Counted from the stretch's first letter, positions 42,791 through 52,824 are shown. The stretch is 64,000 nt of DNA from Alloscardovia criceti DSM 17774 (GCF_000376885.1 NZ_AQXR01000007.1:1-64000); one strand, 5' to 3'. Notes: generated by a model not told the origin, from the letters alone. A program made the numbers and translations.

Positions 42791-44221
42791 ATGGGTAAAA
42801 CAATGGCAGAAAAAGTATGGGAAGATCATATGGTCCGCCGTGGTGAAAATGGCGCCCCTGATCTCATCTACATCGATTTACAACTGATGCATGAAGTCAC
42901 CAGTCCCCAGGCTTTTGAGGGACTGCGATTGGCTGGTCGCAAGCTGCGTCACACTGAGTTGACCCTGGCCACAGAAGACCACAACACACCAACTTTTAAC
43001 ATTCATCAGGTGTCTCCGGATGAAACCAGCGCCAAGCAGATTTCCACCCTCGAGGCAAACTGCAAAGAGTTCGGCGTACGCCTTCATCCGCTGGGAGATG
43101 CCGATCAAGGCATCGTCCACGCCATGGGACCACAGTTGGGCGTTACCCAGCCGGGCATGACCATCGTCTGTGGCGACTCGCACACCTCCACACACGGAGC
43201 TTTCGGCGCGCTAGCTTTCGGCATTGGTACGTCCGAGGTGGAGCATGTGATGGCCACCCAAACCTTAAGCCTCAAGCCGTTTAAAACCATGGCTATCAAC
43301 GTTGAGGGCGAACTGCCGCCGGACGTGACATCGAAGGATATCATCTTGGCAATCATCGCCAAAATCGGCATTGGTGGCGGACAAGGCTATGTGTTCGAAT
43401 ACCGCGGCGAAGCCATCCGCAAGCTGTCTATGGAAGCGCGCATGACCATTTGCAATATGTCCATTGAAGGCGGTGCGCGCGCCGGCATGATTGCGCCCGA
43501 TGAAACCACCTTTGAGTATCTCAAGGACAAGCCGCATGCTCCGAAAGGTGAAATGTGGGACAAGGCGGTCGCATACTGGAAGTCACTAGTAACCGACGAT
43601 GATGCCGTATTTGACAAGGAAATTACCTTGCGCGCAGACGAACTCTCACCCTTTGTCACGTGGGGTACGAACCCGGGCCAGGGCATTCCGCTCAATGACC
43701 GTGTGCCTGCGCCAGAAGATTTCGCAGACCCATCCGACAAGGCTGCCGCCCAATCTGCACTGGACTACATGGGACTCAAAGCCGGCACACCGATGCGCGA
43801 TATCGCGGTAGATACGGTATTTATCGGCTCGTGCACCAATGGCCGCATCGAAGACCTGCGCGCCGCCGCCGCCATTATGAAGGGCCGCCACAAAGCAGAA
43901 AACCTGCACCGTGTCCTCGTCGTGCCCGCCTCCTCACGTGCGCGACTGCAGGCCGAAAAGGAAGGCTTGGATAAAATCTTCCTCGACTTTGGCGCAGAAT
44001 GGCGCAACGCGGGCTGCTCCATGTGCTTGGGCATGAATCAAGACCAAATGGTGGCACACGAGCGTGCCGTATCCACCTCCAACCGCAATTTTGAAGGCCG
44101 CCAAGGCAAGGGAAGCCGCACACACTTGGCATCCCCACTGGTAGCAGCAGCCACCGCAGTGCGTGGAACGATTAGCTCTCCGAGCGATTTAGAACCACTG
44201 CACGCCGTAGCAGGTCGATAA
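42791..44221 (+). CDS. leuC: 3-isopropylmalate dehydratase large subunit
   Basis: A 476-residue aconitase-family subunit that, with LeuD, isomerises 2- to 3-isopropylmalate in leucine synthesis. [28 protein letters not shown] and [11 protein letters not shown] supply the three cysteines for the 4Fe-4S cluster. The frame is open from 42749, but ATG at 42791 ([10 protein letters not shown]) matches bifidobacterial LeuC; an ATG at 42803 is possible. leuD begins 16 bases after the stop. Confidence 0.97.
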   Translation: MGKTMAEKVWEDHMVRRGENGAPDLIYIDLQLMHEVTSPQAFEGLRLAGRKLRHTELTLATEDHNTPTFNIHQVSPDETSAKQISTLEANCKEFGVRLHPLGDADQGIVHAMGPQLGVTQPGMTIVCGDSHTSTHGAFGALAFGIGTSEVEHVMATQTLSLKPFKTMAINVEGELPPDVTSKDIILAIIAKIGIGGGQGYVFEYRGEAIRKLSMEARMTICNMSIEGGARAGMIAPDETTFEYLKDKPHAPKGEMWDKAVAYWKSLVTDDDAVFDKEITLRADELSPFVTWGTNPGQGIPLNDRVPAPEDFADPSDKAAAQSALDYMGLKAGTPMRDIAVDTVFIGSCTNGRIEDLRAAAAIMKGRHKAENLHRVLVVPASSRARLQAEKEGLDKIFLDFGAEWRNAGCSMCLGMNQDQMVAHERAVSTSNRNFEGRQGKGSRTHLASPLVAAATAVRGTISSPSDLEPLHAVAGR

Positions 44222-44237
44222 GCGAAGGTCGAGATTT

Positions 44238-44918
44238 ATGGAAAAACTTACAATTTTTACGGGAACGGACGTGCCACTCAGGCGCTCCAGCGTGGATACG
44301 GATCAGATTATCCCAGCCGTCTTCCTCAAGCGTGTGACGCGTTCGGGCTTCGAAGATGCACTCTTTTATGCATGGCGCAGGGATCCAAAGTTTGTGCTCA
44401 ATCAGGACGCGTATAAGAACGGTTCCGTGCTGGTCGTCGGACCAGATTTTGGTATCGGCTCCTCGCGCGAGCATGCCGTGTGGGCTTTGCATGATTATGG
44501 CTTCCGCGTAGTTATCGCCCCTCGTTTTGCGGATATTTTCTATGGCAACACAGCAAAAAACGGTGTGCTAGCGGCGCTCATGCCGATGGAATCCATCGAA
44601 TTGCTCTGGAAACTCCTGGAAGAAGAACCAGGCACCTCCATTACGGTGAATCTGGAAAATCGAACCGTCACTTGCGCAGACGTCACTTTGCCGTTTGAGG
44701 TCGATGATTACGTGCGCTGGAGACTTATGAATGGCTACGATGACATCGATCTGACGCTTCAGCATGAAGAGGATATCGAGGCTTACGAAAAAATGCGTGC
44801 GGAAAAATTCCCGTTCAAACCAAAGACTATTCCGGCCTTGACGACGCCGTCTGAGCCCGTGTCTTCGGCTCCAGAAGTGACCGTGCCATGGGACGGGCCG
44901 TTGTCGGATAGACAGTAG
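44238..44918 (+). CDS. leuD: 3-isopropylmalate dehydratase small subunit
   Basis: A 226-residue partner of LeuC. The swivelling domain shows [20 protein letters not shown] and [17 protein letters not shown], which bind the substrate. The last ~30 residues are a Pro/Ser-rich tail slightly longer than in enterobacterial LeuD. Confidence 0.97.
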   Translation: MEKLTIFTGTDVPLRRSSVDTDQIIPAVFLKRVTRSGFEDALFYAWRRDPKFVLNQDAYKNGSVLVVGPDFGIGSSREHAVWALHDYGFRVVIAPRFADIFYGNTAKNGVLAALMPMESIELLWKLLEEEPGTSITVNLENRTVTCADVTLPFEVDDYVRWRLMNGYDDIDLTLQHEEDIEAYEKMRAEKFPFKPKTIPALTTPSEPVSSAPEVTVPWDGPLSDRQ

Positions 44919-44951
44919 CCGCAAATACAAGACTTGCCACAAGCAGGAACC

Positions 44952-44987
44952 AGGTTGTGCTCGCCACAAGTGAGCGCAACCTTTTTT
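44952..44987 (+). terminator. Terminator after leuCD
   Basis: An 11-bp stem (44952-44962 with 44972-44982, one T-G pair) and nine-base loop, followed by a run of six T. Confidence 0.9.
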
Positions 44988-45104
44988 ATGCACGTAAAGT
45001 GGAATGGTGCAACCCAACAATGGAAAATAGTGCTCTGCTATTAAACTAAAGGCAAGTATGTCCGAGCTGGCATAGTTGAGCTTGCAAATTGAGATGGAGT
45101 ACGC

Positions 45105-46235
45105 ATGAGCAGCACGCCTTTTTACGATGTTTCCTTAACGTATGAGGACAATTACGCACGCGGACCTTTTGGCGATTTTACAGCGGACGCGCTCGGCGCG
45201 CAGACCGGCACAACACCACTGCCGGAAACGCCGCGCTTCGAGTTCTTCGGGCAGAAAGTCAACACACCGTTTGGCATCCCAGCCGGTCCACTGCTCAACG
45301 AGCACTTTACCACCGCGGCTTTTCGTGCAGGATTTGATATCGCTACCTATAAAACCGTGCGCTCTCGCGCCTGGGGATGCAATCCATTCCCGAATGTGCT
45401 GTCCGTGCACCCCGTATCGGCGGACGGCTCCTTAAGCGCAGACTCGGACGAAGCCATCCAGGGTTTGCTGGCGGATACGAATTTTGCAGAACCCCGTAAG
45501 ATTTCTATTTCCAATTCTTTCGGTGTGCCGAGCCAAGACCCGGACGTATGGCAGCCGGATATGAAAAAAGCTATCGACAATGCAGGCTCTGGGCAGCTGC
45601 TTCTCGCCAGCTTCCAAGGCTCACGCACAGCAGATATGACTGAAGAGCAGTACATTCAAGACCACGTCACCACGGCGCGTTTGGTGCGTGAAACGGGCGC
45701 ACAAGTTATAGAAATGAATACGAGCTGCCCAAACGAAGGCAAGGGTCGCCTGCTGTGCCACAATCCAGAACTCGTGGGACGCATCACCGAGGCTGTGAAG
45801 AACGAAATTGGCGATATTCCTCTTATCATCAAGCTCGCCTACATGCCTGACGATGCCAGCGCGGCCACTATGATCCGTCACACGGCGGCACGCCACACGG
45901 TTCAAGGTTTTGCCACGATTAACACCATTTCGGCGAAACTCGTGGATAAGCAGGGACAGCAAGCGCTACCGGGCGAAGGCCGTGAAACCTCGGGCGTATG
46001 CGGTGCGGCTATTAAAAAATCGGGTCTCGATATGGTGGCACGTATGATGCGCGTCCAAGAGCAGTTCGGCATCGATACATCTCAGTGCGCAGTCGTCGCC
46101 GTGGGTGGTGTAATGTCCGCAGAGGATTATGCGCAATACCGCCAGCTCGGTGCGCGCGCTGTGATGAGTGCCACCGGCGCCATGTGGAACGCGCATTTAG
46201 GGGAGGAAATTCGCGCCTACGAATTTCGCAACTAA
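45105..46235 (+). CDS. Dihydroorotate dehydrogenase-like oxidoreductase
   Basis: A 376-residue FMN barrel protein. NTPFGIPAGPLLNEHF, YKTVRSRAWGCNPFPN and IEMNTSCPNEGKGRLL match the DHODH family, and the Cys in NTSCPN suits class 1 enzymes, which use Cys as base. The late ATINTISAKLVD and VAVGGVMSAEDYAQYRQLGA are the FMN phosphate-binding parts. No other pyrimidine gene is near, and the length exceeds class 1A (about 310), so it may be a paralogue acting on another substrate rather than PyrD itself. GGAG precedes the ATG. Confidence 0.75.
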   Translation: MSSTPFYDVSLTYEDNYARGPFGDFTADALGAQTGTTPLPETPRFEFFGQKVNTPFGIPAGPLLNEHFTTAAFRAGFDIATYKTVRSRAWGCNPFPNVLSVHPVSADGSLSADSDEAIQGLLADTNFAEPRKISISNSFGVPSQDPDVWQPDMKKAIDNAGSGQLLLASFQGSRTADMTEEQYIQDHVTTARLVRETGAQVIEMNTSCPNEGKGRLLCHNPELVGRITEAVKNEIGDIPLIIKLAYMPDDASAATMIRHTAARHTVQGFATINTISAKLVDKQGQQALPGEGRETSGVCGAAIKKSGLDMVARMMRVQEQFGIDTSQCAVVAVGGVMSAEDYAQYRQLGARAVMSATGAMWNAHLGEEIRAYEFRN

Positions 46236-46416
46236 GGCGTAAAAACCCCGTGATCGAAAGAATTCGCAATTTTCAGCAATTATCTGAAAATACGTACGGA
46301 CTCATACGTGGGCATACGCCGGGCAACTATGCTCACAGCTTGTATTCACAGCACAAGCACAATCTTTATGACACACTAGTATAAAAGAATTATCAGGAAA
46401 AATTCCAAGAGAAAGC

Positions 46417-47745
46417 ATGAACATGACACGCGAAGATGATGTTTTGCACGTAGTGGGCGGCAAGCCACTGGGCGGCGAAATTAAAGTGCGCGGCGCGAAG
46501 AATCTTGTTTCCAAGGCTATGGTCGCAGCATTGCTGGCTCCAGGCACTTCCGTGCTGAAGAATGTGCCAGAAATCCGCGATGTTCAAGTGGTTTCAGACT
46601 TATTACGCTTGCATGGCGTTCATACCGATGTCAACGGAGCTACCGGTGTGGTAACCATCGATGCAAGTCACGTAGAAATGCCAGCCGTAGCGGATGTGGA
46701 AACATTATCCGGTTCTTCACGCATTCCTATCCTCTTTTCTGGTCCACTTTTGCACCGTTTGGGCGAGGCCTTCATCCCGACTTTGGGCGGGTGCCGTATT
46801 GGCGACAGGCCTATCGACTTCCATCTGGACACCCTGCGCAAGCTGGGTGCGGTAGTGGATAAAGAGCATGAGGATGGCATTCATATCACCGCACCTAATG
46901 GACTGCGTGGCGCGAAAATTCATCTTCCTTACCCATCCGTAGGTGCAACCGAGCAGACCTTGCTCGCTGCTGTGCTAGCCGAGGGCAAAACAGAGCTTTC
47001 CGGCGCGGCTATCGAACCAGAAATTATGGATCTCATCGCCATTTTGCAGAAGATGGGTGCCATTATTTCCGTGGATGTGGACCGTACCATCCGCATTGAA
47101 GGCGTCAAAGAGCTCAAGGGATACACGCATACTGCGTTGACTGACCGCATCGAGGCTGCTTCGTGGGCAGCGGCGGCATTGGCCACGCGCGGCGACATCT
47201 TCGTCAAGGGCGCTACCCAGCCTGAAATGATGACCTTCCTGAATGTATATCGCAAGATTGGCGGCGAATTTGACGTCACGGACGAGGGCATCCGCTTCTG
47301 GCATCCAGGTGGAGATTTGAAGCCAGTGGCCATCGAAACCGATGTTCATCCAGGATTTATGACGGACTGGCAGCAGCCATTAGTGGTGGCGCTCACTCAG
47401 GCGAAGGGCCTGTCTATCGTGCACGAAACCGTGTATGAGAATCGCTTCGGCTTTACCGAACCATTGGTGAAGATGGGTGCTACCGTTCAGCTCTATCGCG
47501 AGTGCTTGGGTTCGCTCCCATGCCGTTTCGAGCAGCATAATTTCGAGCATTCCGCCGTTATTTTCGGTCAAACGCCATTGGAAGGTCGCGATATCGATGT
47601 ACCGGATTTGCGTGGCGGCTTCTCGCACTTGATTGCAGCCCTGACCGCAAAGGGCGAGTCCAATGTGCGCGGCATTTCCCTGATCGACCGCGGATATGCG
47701 GATTTCCGCGGCAAGTTGACAGCCTTGGGTGCTGATTTCGACTAA
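46417..47745 (+). CDS. murA: UDP-N-acetylglucosamine 1-carboxyvinyltransferase
   Basis: A 442-residue enolpyruvyl transferase for the first committed step of peptidoglycan synthesis. IKVRGAKNLVSKAMVAALL carries the conserved Lys-Asn pair. C126 in GGCRIGDRPIDFH is the fosfomycin-reactive cysteine, retained here (not the Asp of resistant enzymes). The C-terminal EPLVKMGATVQLYRE and DRGYADFRGKLTALGA are typical. A TATAAA-like -10 lies about 35 bases upstream. Confidence 0.95.
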   Translation: MNMTREDDVLHVVGGKPLGGEIKVRGAKNLVSKAMVAALLAPGTSVLKNVPEIRDVQVVSDLLRLHGVHTDVNGATGVVTIDASHVEMPAVADVETLSGSSRIPILFSGPLLHRLGEAFIPTLGGCRIGDRPIDFHLDTLRKLGAVVDKEHEDGIHITAPNGLRGAKIHLPYPSVGATEQTLLAAVLAEGKTELSGAAIEPEIMDLIAILQKMGAIISVDVDRTIRIEGVKELKGYTHTALTDRIEAASWAAAALATRGDIFVKGATQPEMMTFLNVYRKIGGEFDVTDEGIRFWHPGGDLKPVAIETDVHPGFMTDWQQPLVVALTQAKGLSIVHETVYENRFGFTEPLVKMGATVQLYRECLGSLPCRFEQHNFEHSAVIFGQTPLEGRDIDVPDLRGGFSHLIAALTAKGESNVRGISLIDRGYADFRGKLTALGADFD

Positions 47746-47753
47746 AACATACG

Positions 47754-47796
47754 AAAACGTCCAGCCTTACCACAGTGTAAAGGCTGGACGTTTTGC
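47754..47796 (+). terminator. Terminator after murA
   Basis: A 15-bp perfect stem (AAAACGTCCAGCCTT at 47754-47768, complement at 47780-47794) ending in TTTT. Confidence 0.88.
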
Positions 47797-47827
47797 TTTG
47801 CGTGTGGTCGTATGTTGAACGGATGTA

Positions 47828-47840
47828 TAGAATAGAGCCT
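47828..47840 (+). promoter_or_regulatory. Leaderless promoter of plsC
   Basis: TAGAAT (47828-47833) stands seven bases before the chosen ATG, and no ribosome-binding site is visible. Same geometry as gltX. Confidence 0.5.
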
Positions 47841-48809
47841 ATGGTATCTCGCGGAAAACCAAGTCCAGGAAAATCTGTACCACCACTGAGTACTGCACAG
47901 GTGCGTCGATTGGCGCAAAAGCATCATCTCAGTGATCCTTTAGAATACTTGCCAACGGGTGTGCCTCGCGTCAATAATGAGGCGGAAATCTCTGCCCAGA
48001 ATCCTAAGAAAACCAAGCGATTGCTAGATATGATTTCTTGGGTGGCACGCACCCGTATGAAGGCCTATGCGTGGGGACTGGAAAACGTACCAGAAGAAGG
48101 CGTGTTCATCACCGCCGCCACACATATCACGCAATTCGACGTCTTCGTACCCATGTGTGGGCTCTTCCACCAGGGACGCCGACCACGCTATATGGCCAAG
48201 GCAGAATTGGCACGCGTACCAATCCTGGGAAATTGGTTTAAAGCCGTTGGCATGCAGCCGGTACCGCGTCGCAGCGGTAAAGCAGACGCCATCGTGCACG
48301 AATCCGTGCGCATCCTCACAGAAGATCACCGCCCACTGACCATTTGGCCAGAAGGCACCCTGACCAGAGATCCTCAAAAATGGCCGATGAGCCTCAAAGA
48401 GGGCATGGCCATCATTGCACTAGAAACCTCACGCCGTTTAGGCAAACAAGTGCCGCTCTTCGTGTCAGCTACGTGGGGTGCAGCCAGCATCAATCATTTT
48501 TTCCCTTGGCCACGCAAAAACGTCGTCATGGCATACGATAAGCAGCTGGACTACGCGGATTTGCTCAAAGGCTTTGAAAATTGGGGAGAATTTGGCGCAC
48601 CGAAGGAAGCCATAGCAGAGCTTACCGAGCGTGTGGTCAGCCGTATGGAAGTGCTCATGGAAGAAATTCGCGGCGAAAAAATGCCGAAGCAAGGCCGATG
48701 GGACTTCAGAAGCATGAGTAGAAAGCCACGCCCTGCACGACCAAACCAGATCAACAAGACTTCACAAACTGAGAAAAACACAGACGCATCAAGCACAACA
48801 CAGCAATAA
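47841..48809 (+). CDS. plsC: 1-acyl-sn-glycerol-3-phosphate acyltransferase
   Basis: A 322-residue acyltransferase that makes phosphatidic acid. Motif I is THITQFD (H-x4-D, near residue 95), and WPEGTLTRDP is motif III for substrate phosphate binding. The C-terminal ~45 residues are a basic, Asn/Thr-rich tail. The frame is open from 47793, but the ATG at 47841 fits the leaderless promoter. gpsA follows 11 bases later, so two phospholipid steps are encoded together. Confidence 0.92.
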   Translation: MVSRGKPSPGKSVPPLSTAQVRRLAQKHHLSDPLEYLPTGVPRVNNEAEISAQNPKKTKRLLDMISWVARTRMKAYAWGLENVPEEGVFITAATHITQFDVFVPMCGLFHQGRRPRYMAKAELARVPILGNWFKAVGMQPVPRRSGKADAIVHESVRILTEDHRPLTIWPEGTLTRDPQKWPMSLKEGMAIIALETSRRLGKQVPLFVSATWGAASINHFFPWPRKNVVMAYDKQLDYADLLKGFENWGEFGAPKEAIAELTERVVSRMEVLMEEIRGEKMPKQGRWDFRSMSRKPRPARPNQINKTSQTEKNTDASSTTQQ

Positions 48810-48820
48810 AGGAGTAACTC

Positions 48821-49801
48821 ATGACACGTGTAACCGTACTAGGAGCTGGAGCATGGGGAACTGCTTTTGGCCAAGTGCTTGCGGATGCTGGCAATGATGT
48901 CACCATGTGGGCCATCGAGTCCGAAATCGTGGATGCCATCAATACTACGCACACCAACCCTGTACGCCTACCTATTGTAGAAAAATTGCCTGACAATATG
49001 CGCGCAACCGGCGATAGGAAAGAAGCTGTGCAGGATGCCGACATCATCATCGTTTCCATCGCAGCACAATTCGCCCGCGTCGCCTTAACAGAATTCAAAG
49101 ACCTCATCCCTGACAATGCCATCGTGGTGTCCCTGATGAAGGGCATCGAACGCAACACGGATAAGCGTATGGATGAAGTCGTTACCGAAGCCCTCGACCT
49201 GCCGATGGAGCGCTTCGCTGCACTGTCTGGACCAAACCTATCCAAAGAAGTGGCCCAGCGCCAACCAGCCGCAGCCGTCGTCGCCTCTGTGGATGAGGCT
49301 GTAGCTCGTCGGGTAGCACAGGTCGCCACAAATGACTACTTCAAGGTCATGCCCAGCACTGATGTAGTGGGTGTAGAAATGTGCGGATCCTTGAAAAACG
49401 TGACTGCGCTCGCCGTGGGTATGGCTCGCGGAGCAGGTTACGGCGAAAATACGGCTGCCATGATTGTCACTTTGGGGTTGGCAGAATTAACCACCTTAGG
49501 CGAGGCTTTGGGTGCAAAGCCGGAAACATTCAGTGGCTTGGCGGGCGTGGGTGATCTCATCGCTACCTGTGGATCGCCTTTGAGCAGAAACTACACTTTT
49601 GGTGCAAACCTAGGCAAAGGCATGAGCGTAGAGGAAGCTACCAAGGCTTCAAATGGCGTAGCAGAAGGCGTGCCTACCACTGCAGCTGTGGTGGCTTTGG
49701 GCAAGCAGTATGGTGTGTCAACGCCGCTGGCGTCGGCCATGAATAGTGTGCTGGAAGATGGCATTTCTTGTGCACAAATGCTTCAAAAGCTTTTTGCCTA
49801 A
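48821..49801 (+). CDS. gpsA: Glycerol-3-phosphate dehydrogenase [NAD(P)+]
   Basis: A 326-residue enzyme giving sn-glycerol-3-phosphate for phospholipids. The nucleotide-binding VLGAGAWGTAFGQVLADAG opens the protein; SGPNLSKEVAQRQPAA and EMCGSLKNVTALAVGMARG follow. AAAGGAG precedes the ATG. Same unit as plsC. Confidence 0.96.
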   Translation: MTRVTVLGAGAWGTAFGQVLADAGNDVTMWAIESEIVDAINTTHTNPVRLPIVEKLPDNMRATGDRKEAVQDADIIIVSIAAQFARVALTEFKDLIPDNAIVVSLMKGIERNTDKRMDEVVTEALDLPMERFAALSGPNLSKEVAQRQPAAAVVASVDEAVARRVAQVATNDYFKVMPSTDVVGVEMCGSLKNVTALAVGMARGAGYGENTAAMIVTLGLAELTTLGEALGAKPETFSGLAGVGDLIATCGSPLSRNYTFGANLGKGMSVEEATKASNGVAEGVPTTAAVVALGKQYGVSTPLASAMNSVLEDGISCAQMLQKLFA

Positions 49802-49818
49802 GAACTCCGCCACTAAAC

Positions 49819-49848
49819 TGTAATCGCTTGCAATCACTTGTAATCGCT
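49819..49848. repeat. Three tandem 10-bp iterons upstream of ddl
   Basis: TGTAATCGCT (49819-49828), TGCAATCACT (49829-49838) and TGTAATCGCT (49839-49848), directly adjacent and thus on one face of the helix. They follow the gpsA stop by 17 bases and precede ddl by about 110. Confidence 0.6.
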
Positions 49849-49960
49849 CAACGGCTATTTCGAGCAAGGAAAACACCGTCCGCCTGTGTGTCTGTGTAAG
49901 TACCTGTGAGTAAAGTCTGTGCAGGCATATGTAGGCGGAACATCGAAGATGTGGAAGAAA

Positions 49961-51109
49961 ATGACGCAAAAGAAAAATATTGTGGTCTTGTACGGCGGAA
50001 AAGCTGACGAACATTCTATTTCCTGCATTTCAACGGCAGGCGTACTCAACGCTTTAGACACGGAAAAATTTAACGCTATTCCTGTGGGCATTACCAAGCA
50101 GGGACAATGGATTGTAGGCGGCGAAGATCCACGCAACTGGTCCTTGGATGATTCCCAGAAGTCAGGCGCGCTGCCGGTAGTGGAAGCGACGGAAGGCTCA
50201 CGCAGGGTAATTATCGATCCAGCTCGCGGCTCTGAGGGATTCCTCGCGCTGGATGCTCAGGGACAGGTGGAGACCCTTGGTCACATCGACGCTGTTTTCC
50301 CTGTGCTGCATGGCCCATACGGCGAGGATGGTACCGTACAAGGCCTGCTCGAAATGATGGGTGTGCCTTATGTGGGCTGCGGTGTGCTGGCATCCAGCGT
50401 GTGCATGGATAAGCATTACACGAAAGAAGTGCTGCGCCAGGCGGGCATTCGCGTGGCGGAAGGCTTTACACTGGACGCGCGCATCGAAGAGCAACGCACA
50501 GGTGCGTGGATTGCCGAGCAGGTACACAAGGCTGGACTGCAGTATCCGCTCTTTGTAAAACCATCGCGTGCAGGCTCCTCCTTTGGTGTGACCCGCGTAG
50601 ACCGCGAAGAAGACGCTCAGAAGCAGATGCACAATCTGGAATTAGCCGTGGCTGAAGCGGCCGAGCACGATTGGCGAGTCCTCATTGAGCAGGGTGTCAA
50701 CGGTCGCGAAATCGAATGTGCCGTGCTGGCTCCGCGTGCTGGTGAACAACCACGCGCCTCTTGGCCGGGCGAAGTGGTTATCGACGAGAGCAATACCACG
50801 GATTTCTACGATTTCGACAGCAAATACATGGATGCCTCCGCTTCTCACGTGGAAGTGCCAGCCCACTTGCCTGAGGAAACGCTCGCAAAAGTGCAAGAAG
50901 TGGCGGTGCGTGCCTTTAATGCCGTGGACGGCTTCGGCCTCAGTCGCGTGGATACTTTCGTCACACCGGATGGCGAAGTACTGGTCAATGAAATCAACAC
51001 CATGCCAGGATTTACGCCAATTTCCATGTATTCTAAGGCCTGGGAAGCAACCGGATTGAGCTACAGCGAGCTCATTACGCAGTTGCTGGAAGGCGTTATC
51101 GCCCAGTAA
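49961..51109 (+). CDS. ddl: D-alanine-D-alanine ligase
   Basis: A 382-residue ATP-grasp ligase that makes the D-Ala-D-Ala of peptidoglycan. It starts KKNIVVLYGGKADEHSISCI, contains VLHGPYGEDGTVQGLLEMMG and the metal-binding VLVNEINTMPGFTPISMYSK. The frame is open from 49919, but the ATG at 49961 gives the usual N-terminus and has GGAAG nearby; ATG at 49949 is an alternative. Confidence 0.95.
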   Translation: MTQKKNIVVLYGGKADEHSISCISTAGVLNALDTEKFNAIPVGITKQGQWIVGGEDPRNWSLDDSQKSGALPVVEATEGSRRVIIDPARGSEGFLALDAQGQVETLGHIDAVFPVLHGPYGEDGTVQGLLEMMGVPYVGCGVLASSVCMDKHYTKEVLRQAGIRVAEGFTLDARIEEQRTGAWIAEQVHKAGLQYPLFVKPSRAGSSFGVTRVDREEDAQKQMHNLELAVAEAAEHDWRVLIEQGVNGREIECAVLAPRAGEQPRASWPGEVVIDESNTTDFYDFDSKYMDASASHVEVPAHLPEETLAKVQEVAVRAFNAVDGFGLSRVDTFVTPDGEVLVNEINTMPGFTPISMYSKAWEATGLSYSELITQLLEGVIAQ

Positions 51110-51121
51110 GTTATCTGTACA

Positions 51122-51158
51122 CAGTAAGGCCTTCCCCTGAACGAGGAAGGCCTTACTG
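51122..51158. terminator. Bidirectional terminator
   Basis: A perfect 14-bp stem (CAGTAAGGCCTTCC at 51122-51135, complement at 51145-51158) and nine-base loop, between convergent ddl and mscS-like genes. Confidence 0.85.
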
Positions 51159-51177
51159 ATTTATGCGCCATGCTGGC

Positions 51178-52275
51178 TTATTTGTTGTCTGCATCTCCCT
51201 GGGCTGTATTGCCCGTATTGTGCTTGCCTGTGGTGCTTTGCGATTTCCTCGTGTGCGTATTCGTTGAAGACTTCGCCTGTGAATTTGCTTGAGCATTCGC
51301 TGAAGACTTGCTGCGCACATTCGCTCCCGAGGATGATCGAGCGACGGTTTGAATATTTTGAGTCTGCTCCGGATCTTTGTCTGCAAACGGCTTGAGAATT
51401 TTCGTCGATACCAAATCTGTATCCGCATGCAGTTCATCGTGCAGGTTAGTTAACGGATTCAAAGCCAGCGTTTCCGCGGTAGGAGGGGCAGACTCAGCCA
51501 CGGCATCACCCGTCGCCAGATACGGCTTGCCTGCCAAAGCGCGCGCTGCAATATCATGAATTACCGGGAAAACCGTCTTTTCCTTGGCGTACAGCACCAC
51601 GTTGGCTTCAATGCCATACGGCGTAAAACTCGTGATGCGCACGGTGGGTGTCGTGCCTTTGAGCGAGTAATTAATCGTCGCCGCCTCCACCGTCCGCACA
51701 ATGTCAGCAATGGCCTTGCGCACATCAATATGCGCCTTCAAAACAATCGGCAAGGTCGTATACGCCTCATTGGCACGCAAAAGCTTTTCCAAACTCGAGG
51801 TGTTGAGCACCGAATTTGGTATCCAAATCTCGTTGCCGCCGCGCTTAATCACCACGGTATGACGCCAGTTCACGTCTTTAACCACGCCGCTGGTGCCATT
51901 AATAGAAATACGATCACCAGGCTTAACCACGCGACCGGCCATCAGACCAAAACCGCTGACGATATTGGAAATCGTGTCCTGCATACCCAGCGAAATCGCC
52001 ACACCACCAATACCCAGAGCGGTAATGAGGGAATTTGCTTCAATGCCAAAAACGGGTTTCAGCACTATGACAAAAGCAACCGCCCAAATGGCCACACGCG
52101 TCACATTGATAAACAAGGTTGCGCTCGGAATAGGTGAACGGTCCAGCAGAGCATGCATCGCCTTCGCCACATAATGAGAAATAATGAGCGTGACGATGAG
52201 TGCCACCACAAAAAAGATCAGCCGATCCGTTTGGCTATTGACCCATTCAGAAATAAAATTGACAAAAGATTCCAT
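51178..52275 (-). CDS. MscS-family mechanosensitive channel
   Basis: A 365-residue small-conductance channel. Three N-terminal hydrophobic segments are followed by the pore helix (LITALGIGGVAISLGMQDTI) and the beta domain (GRVVKPGDRISINGTSGVV, IWIPNSVLNTSSLEKL). The last ~75 residues are a Ser/Ala/Gln/Lys-rich disordered tail not needed by the family. GTG at 52287 opens the frame, but ATG at 52275 follows GTGGAAG. It protects against osmotic down-shock. Confidence 0.92.
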   Translation of the reverse strand: MESFVNFISEWVNSQTDRLIFFVVALIVTLIISHYVAKAMHALLDRSPIPSATLFINVTRVAIWAVAFVIVLKPVFGIEANSLITALGIGGVAISLGMQDTISNIVSGFGLMAGRVVKPGDRISINGTSGVVKDVNWRHTVVIKRGGNEIWIPNSVLNTSSLEKLLRANEAYTTLPIVLKAHIDVRKAIADIVRTVEAATINYSLKGTTPTVRITSFTPYGIEANVVLYAKEKTVFPVIHDIAARALAGKPYLATGDAVAESAPPTAETLALNPLTNLHDELHADTDLVSTKILKPFADKDPEQTQNIQTVARSSSGANVRSKSSANAQANSQAKSSTNTHTRKSQSTTGKHNTGNTAQGDADNK

Positions 52276-52455
52276 GTTTGCTTCCACGATAGATGTTGTG
52301 CGAGTATCCTGGTTTTGAATGTACTGAGGTCAAGGGGAGAACTCAAGGCAGGACCACAGACTTTCACACTCATTCCATGCGTACGCATGTGCGGATACGG
52401 AATGAAAACATCGCGTGAAAATCCTGGTGTGATTTTCAGCTCTGAGTGGTTATGG

Positions 52456-52485
52456 TTTGCAAAGGTCTGCTATGTCATGTAACAT
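52456..52485 (+). promoter_or_regulatory. Candidate promoter of rpmB
   Basis: -35 TTTGCA (52456-52461), 18-base spacer, -10 TAACAT (52480-52485), about 95 bases before rpmB. The remainder of the gap 52276-52585 holds no gene that I can support. Confidence 0.45.
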
Positions 52486-52585
52486 ATAAAAGTTGTTTGC
52501 TCTAGGTGGATTATGCCTGTCGGCTTGTTTGTCTAGATGCACGGAAGATGTGAGTTTTAGACTTAAACAAGCAGAGGAGACCATC

Positions 52586-52780
52586 ATGGCAGCTCGTTGC
52601 GCAGTATGCGGTAAGGGTCCACAGACCGGTTATAGCGTATCGCATTCGCATATTCGTAATAAGCGTCGCTTCCTGCCAAACCTCCAGGCTGTGCGTACTA
52701 CAGTAGATGGCGAAAACGTTCGCCTTCGCGTGTGCACCTCTTGCCTTAAGGCTGGTAAGGTTCAGCGTCGCGTGGCATAG
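52586..52780 (+). CDS. rpmB: 50S ribosomal protein L28
   Basis: A 64-residue basic protein: [31 protein letters not shown] and [12 protein letters not shown]. The two CxxC pairs show it is the zinc-binding form. The frame opens at 52493, but the ATG at 52586 follows AGAGGAGA and gives the family length. Confidence 0.97.
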   Translation: MAARCAVCGKGPQTGYSVSHSHIRNKRRFLPNLQAVRTTVDGENVRLRVCTSCLKAGKVQRRVA

Positions 52781-52797
52781 TAGTGTCACAAAGCAGG

Positions 52798-52824
52798 CCC
52801 CGGGAGAAATCCTGGGGTTTTTTA
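52798..52824 (+). terminator. Terminator after rpmB
   Basis: CCCCGGGA/TCCTGGGG stem with GAAA loop and a run of six T. Confidence 0.88.
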
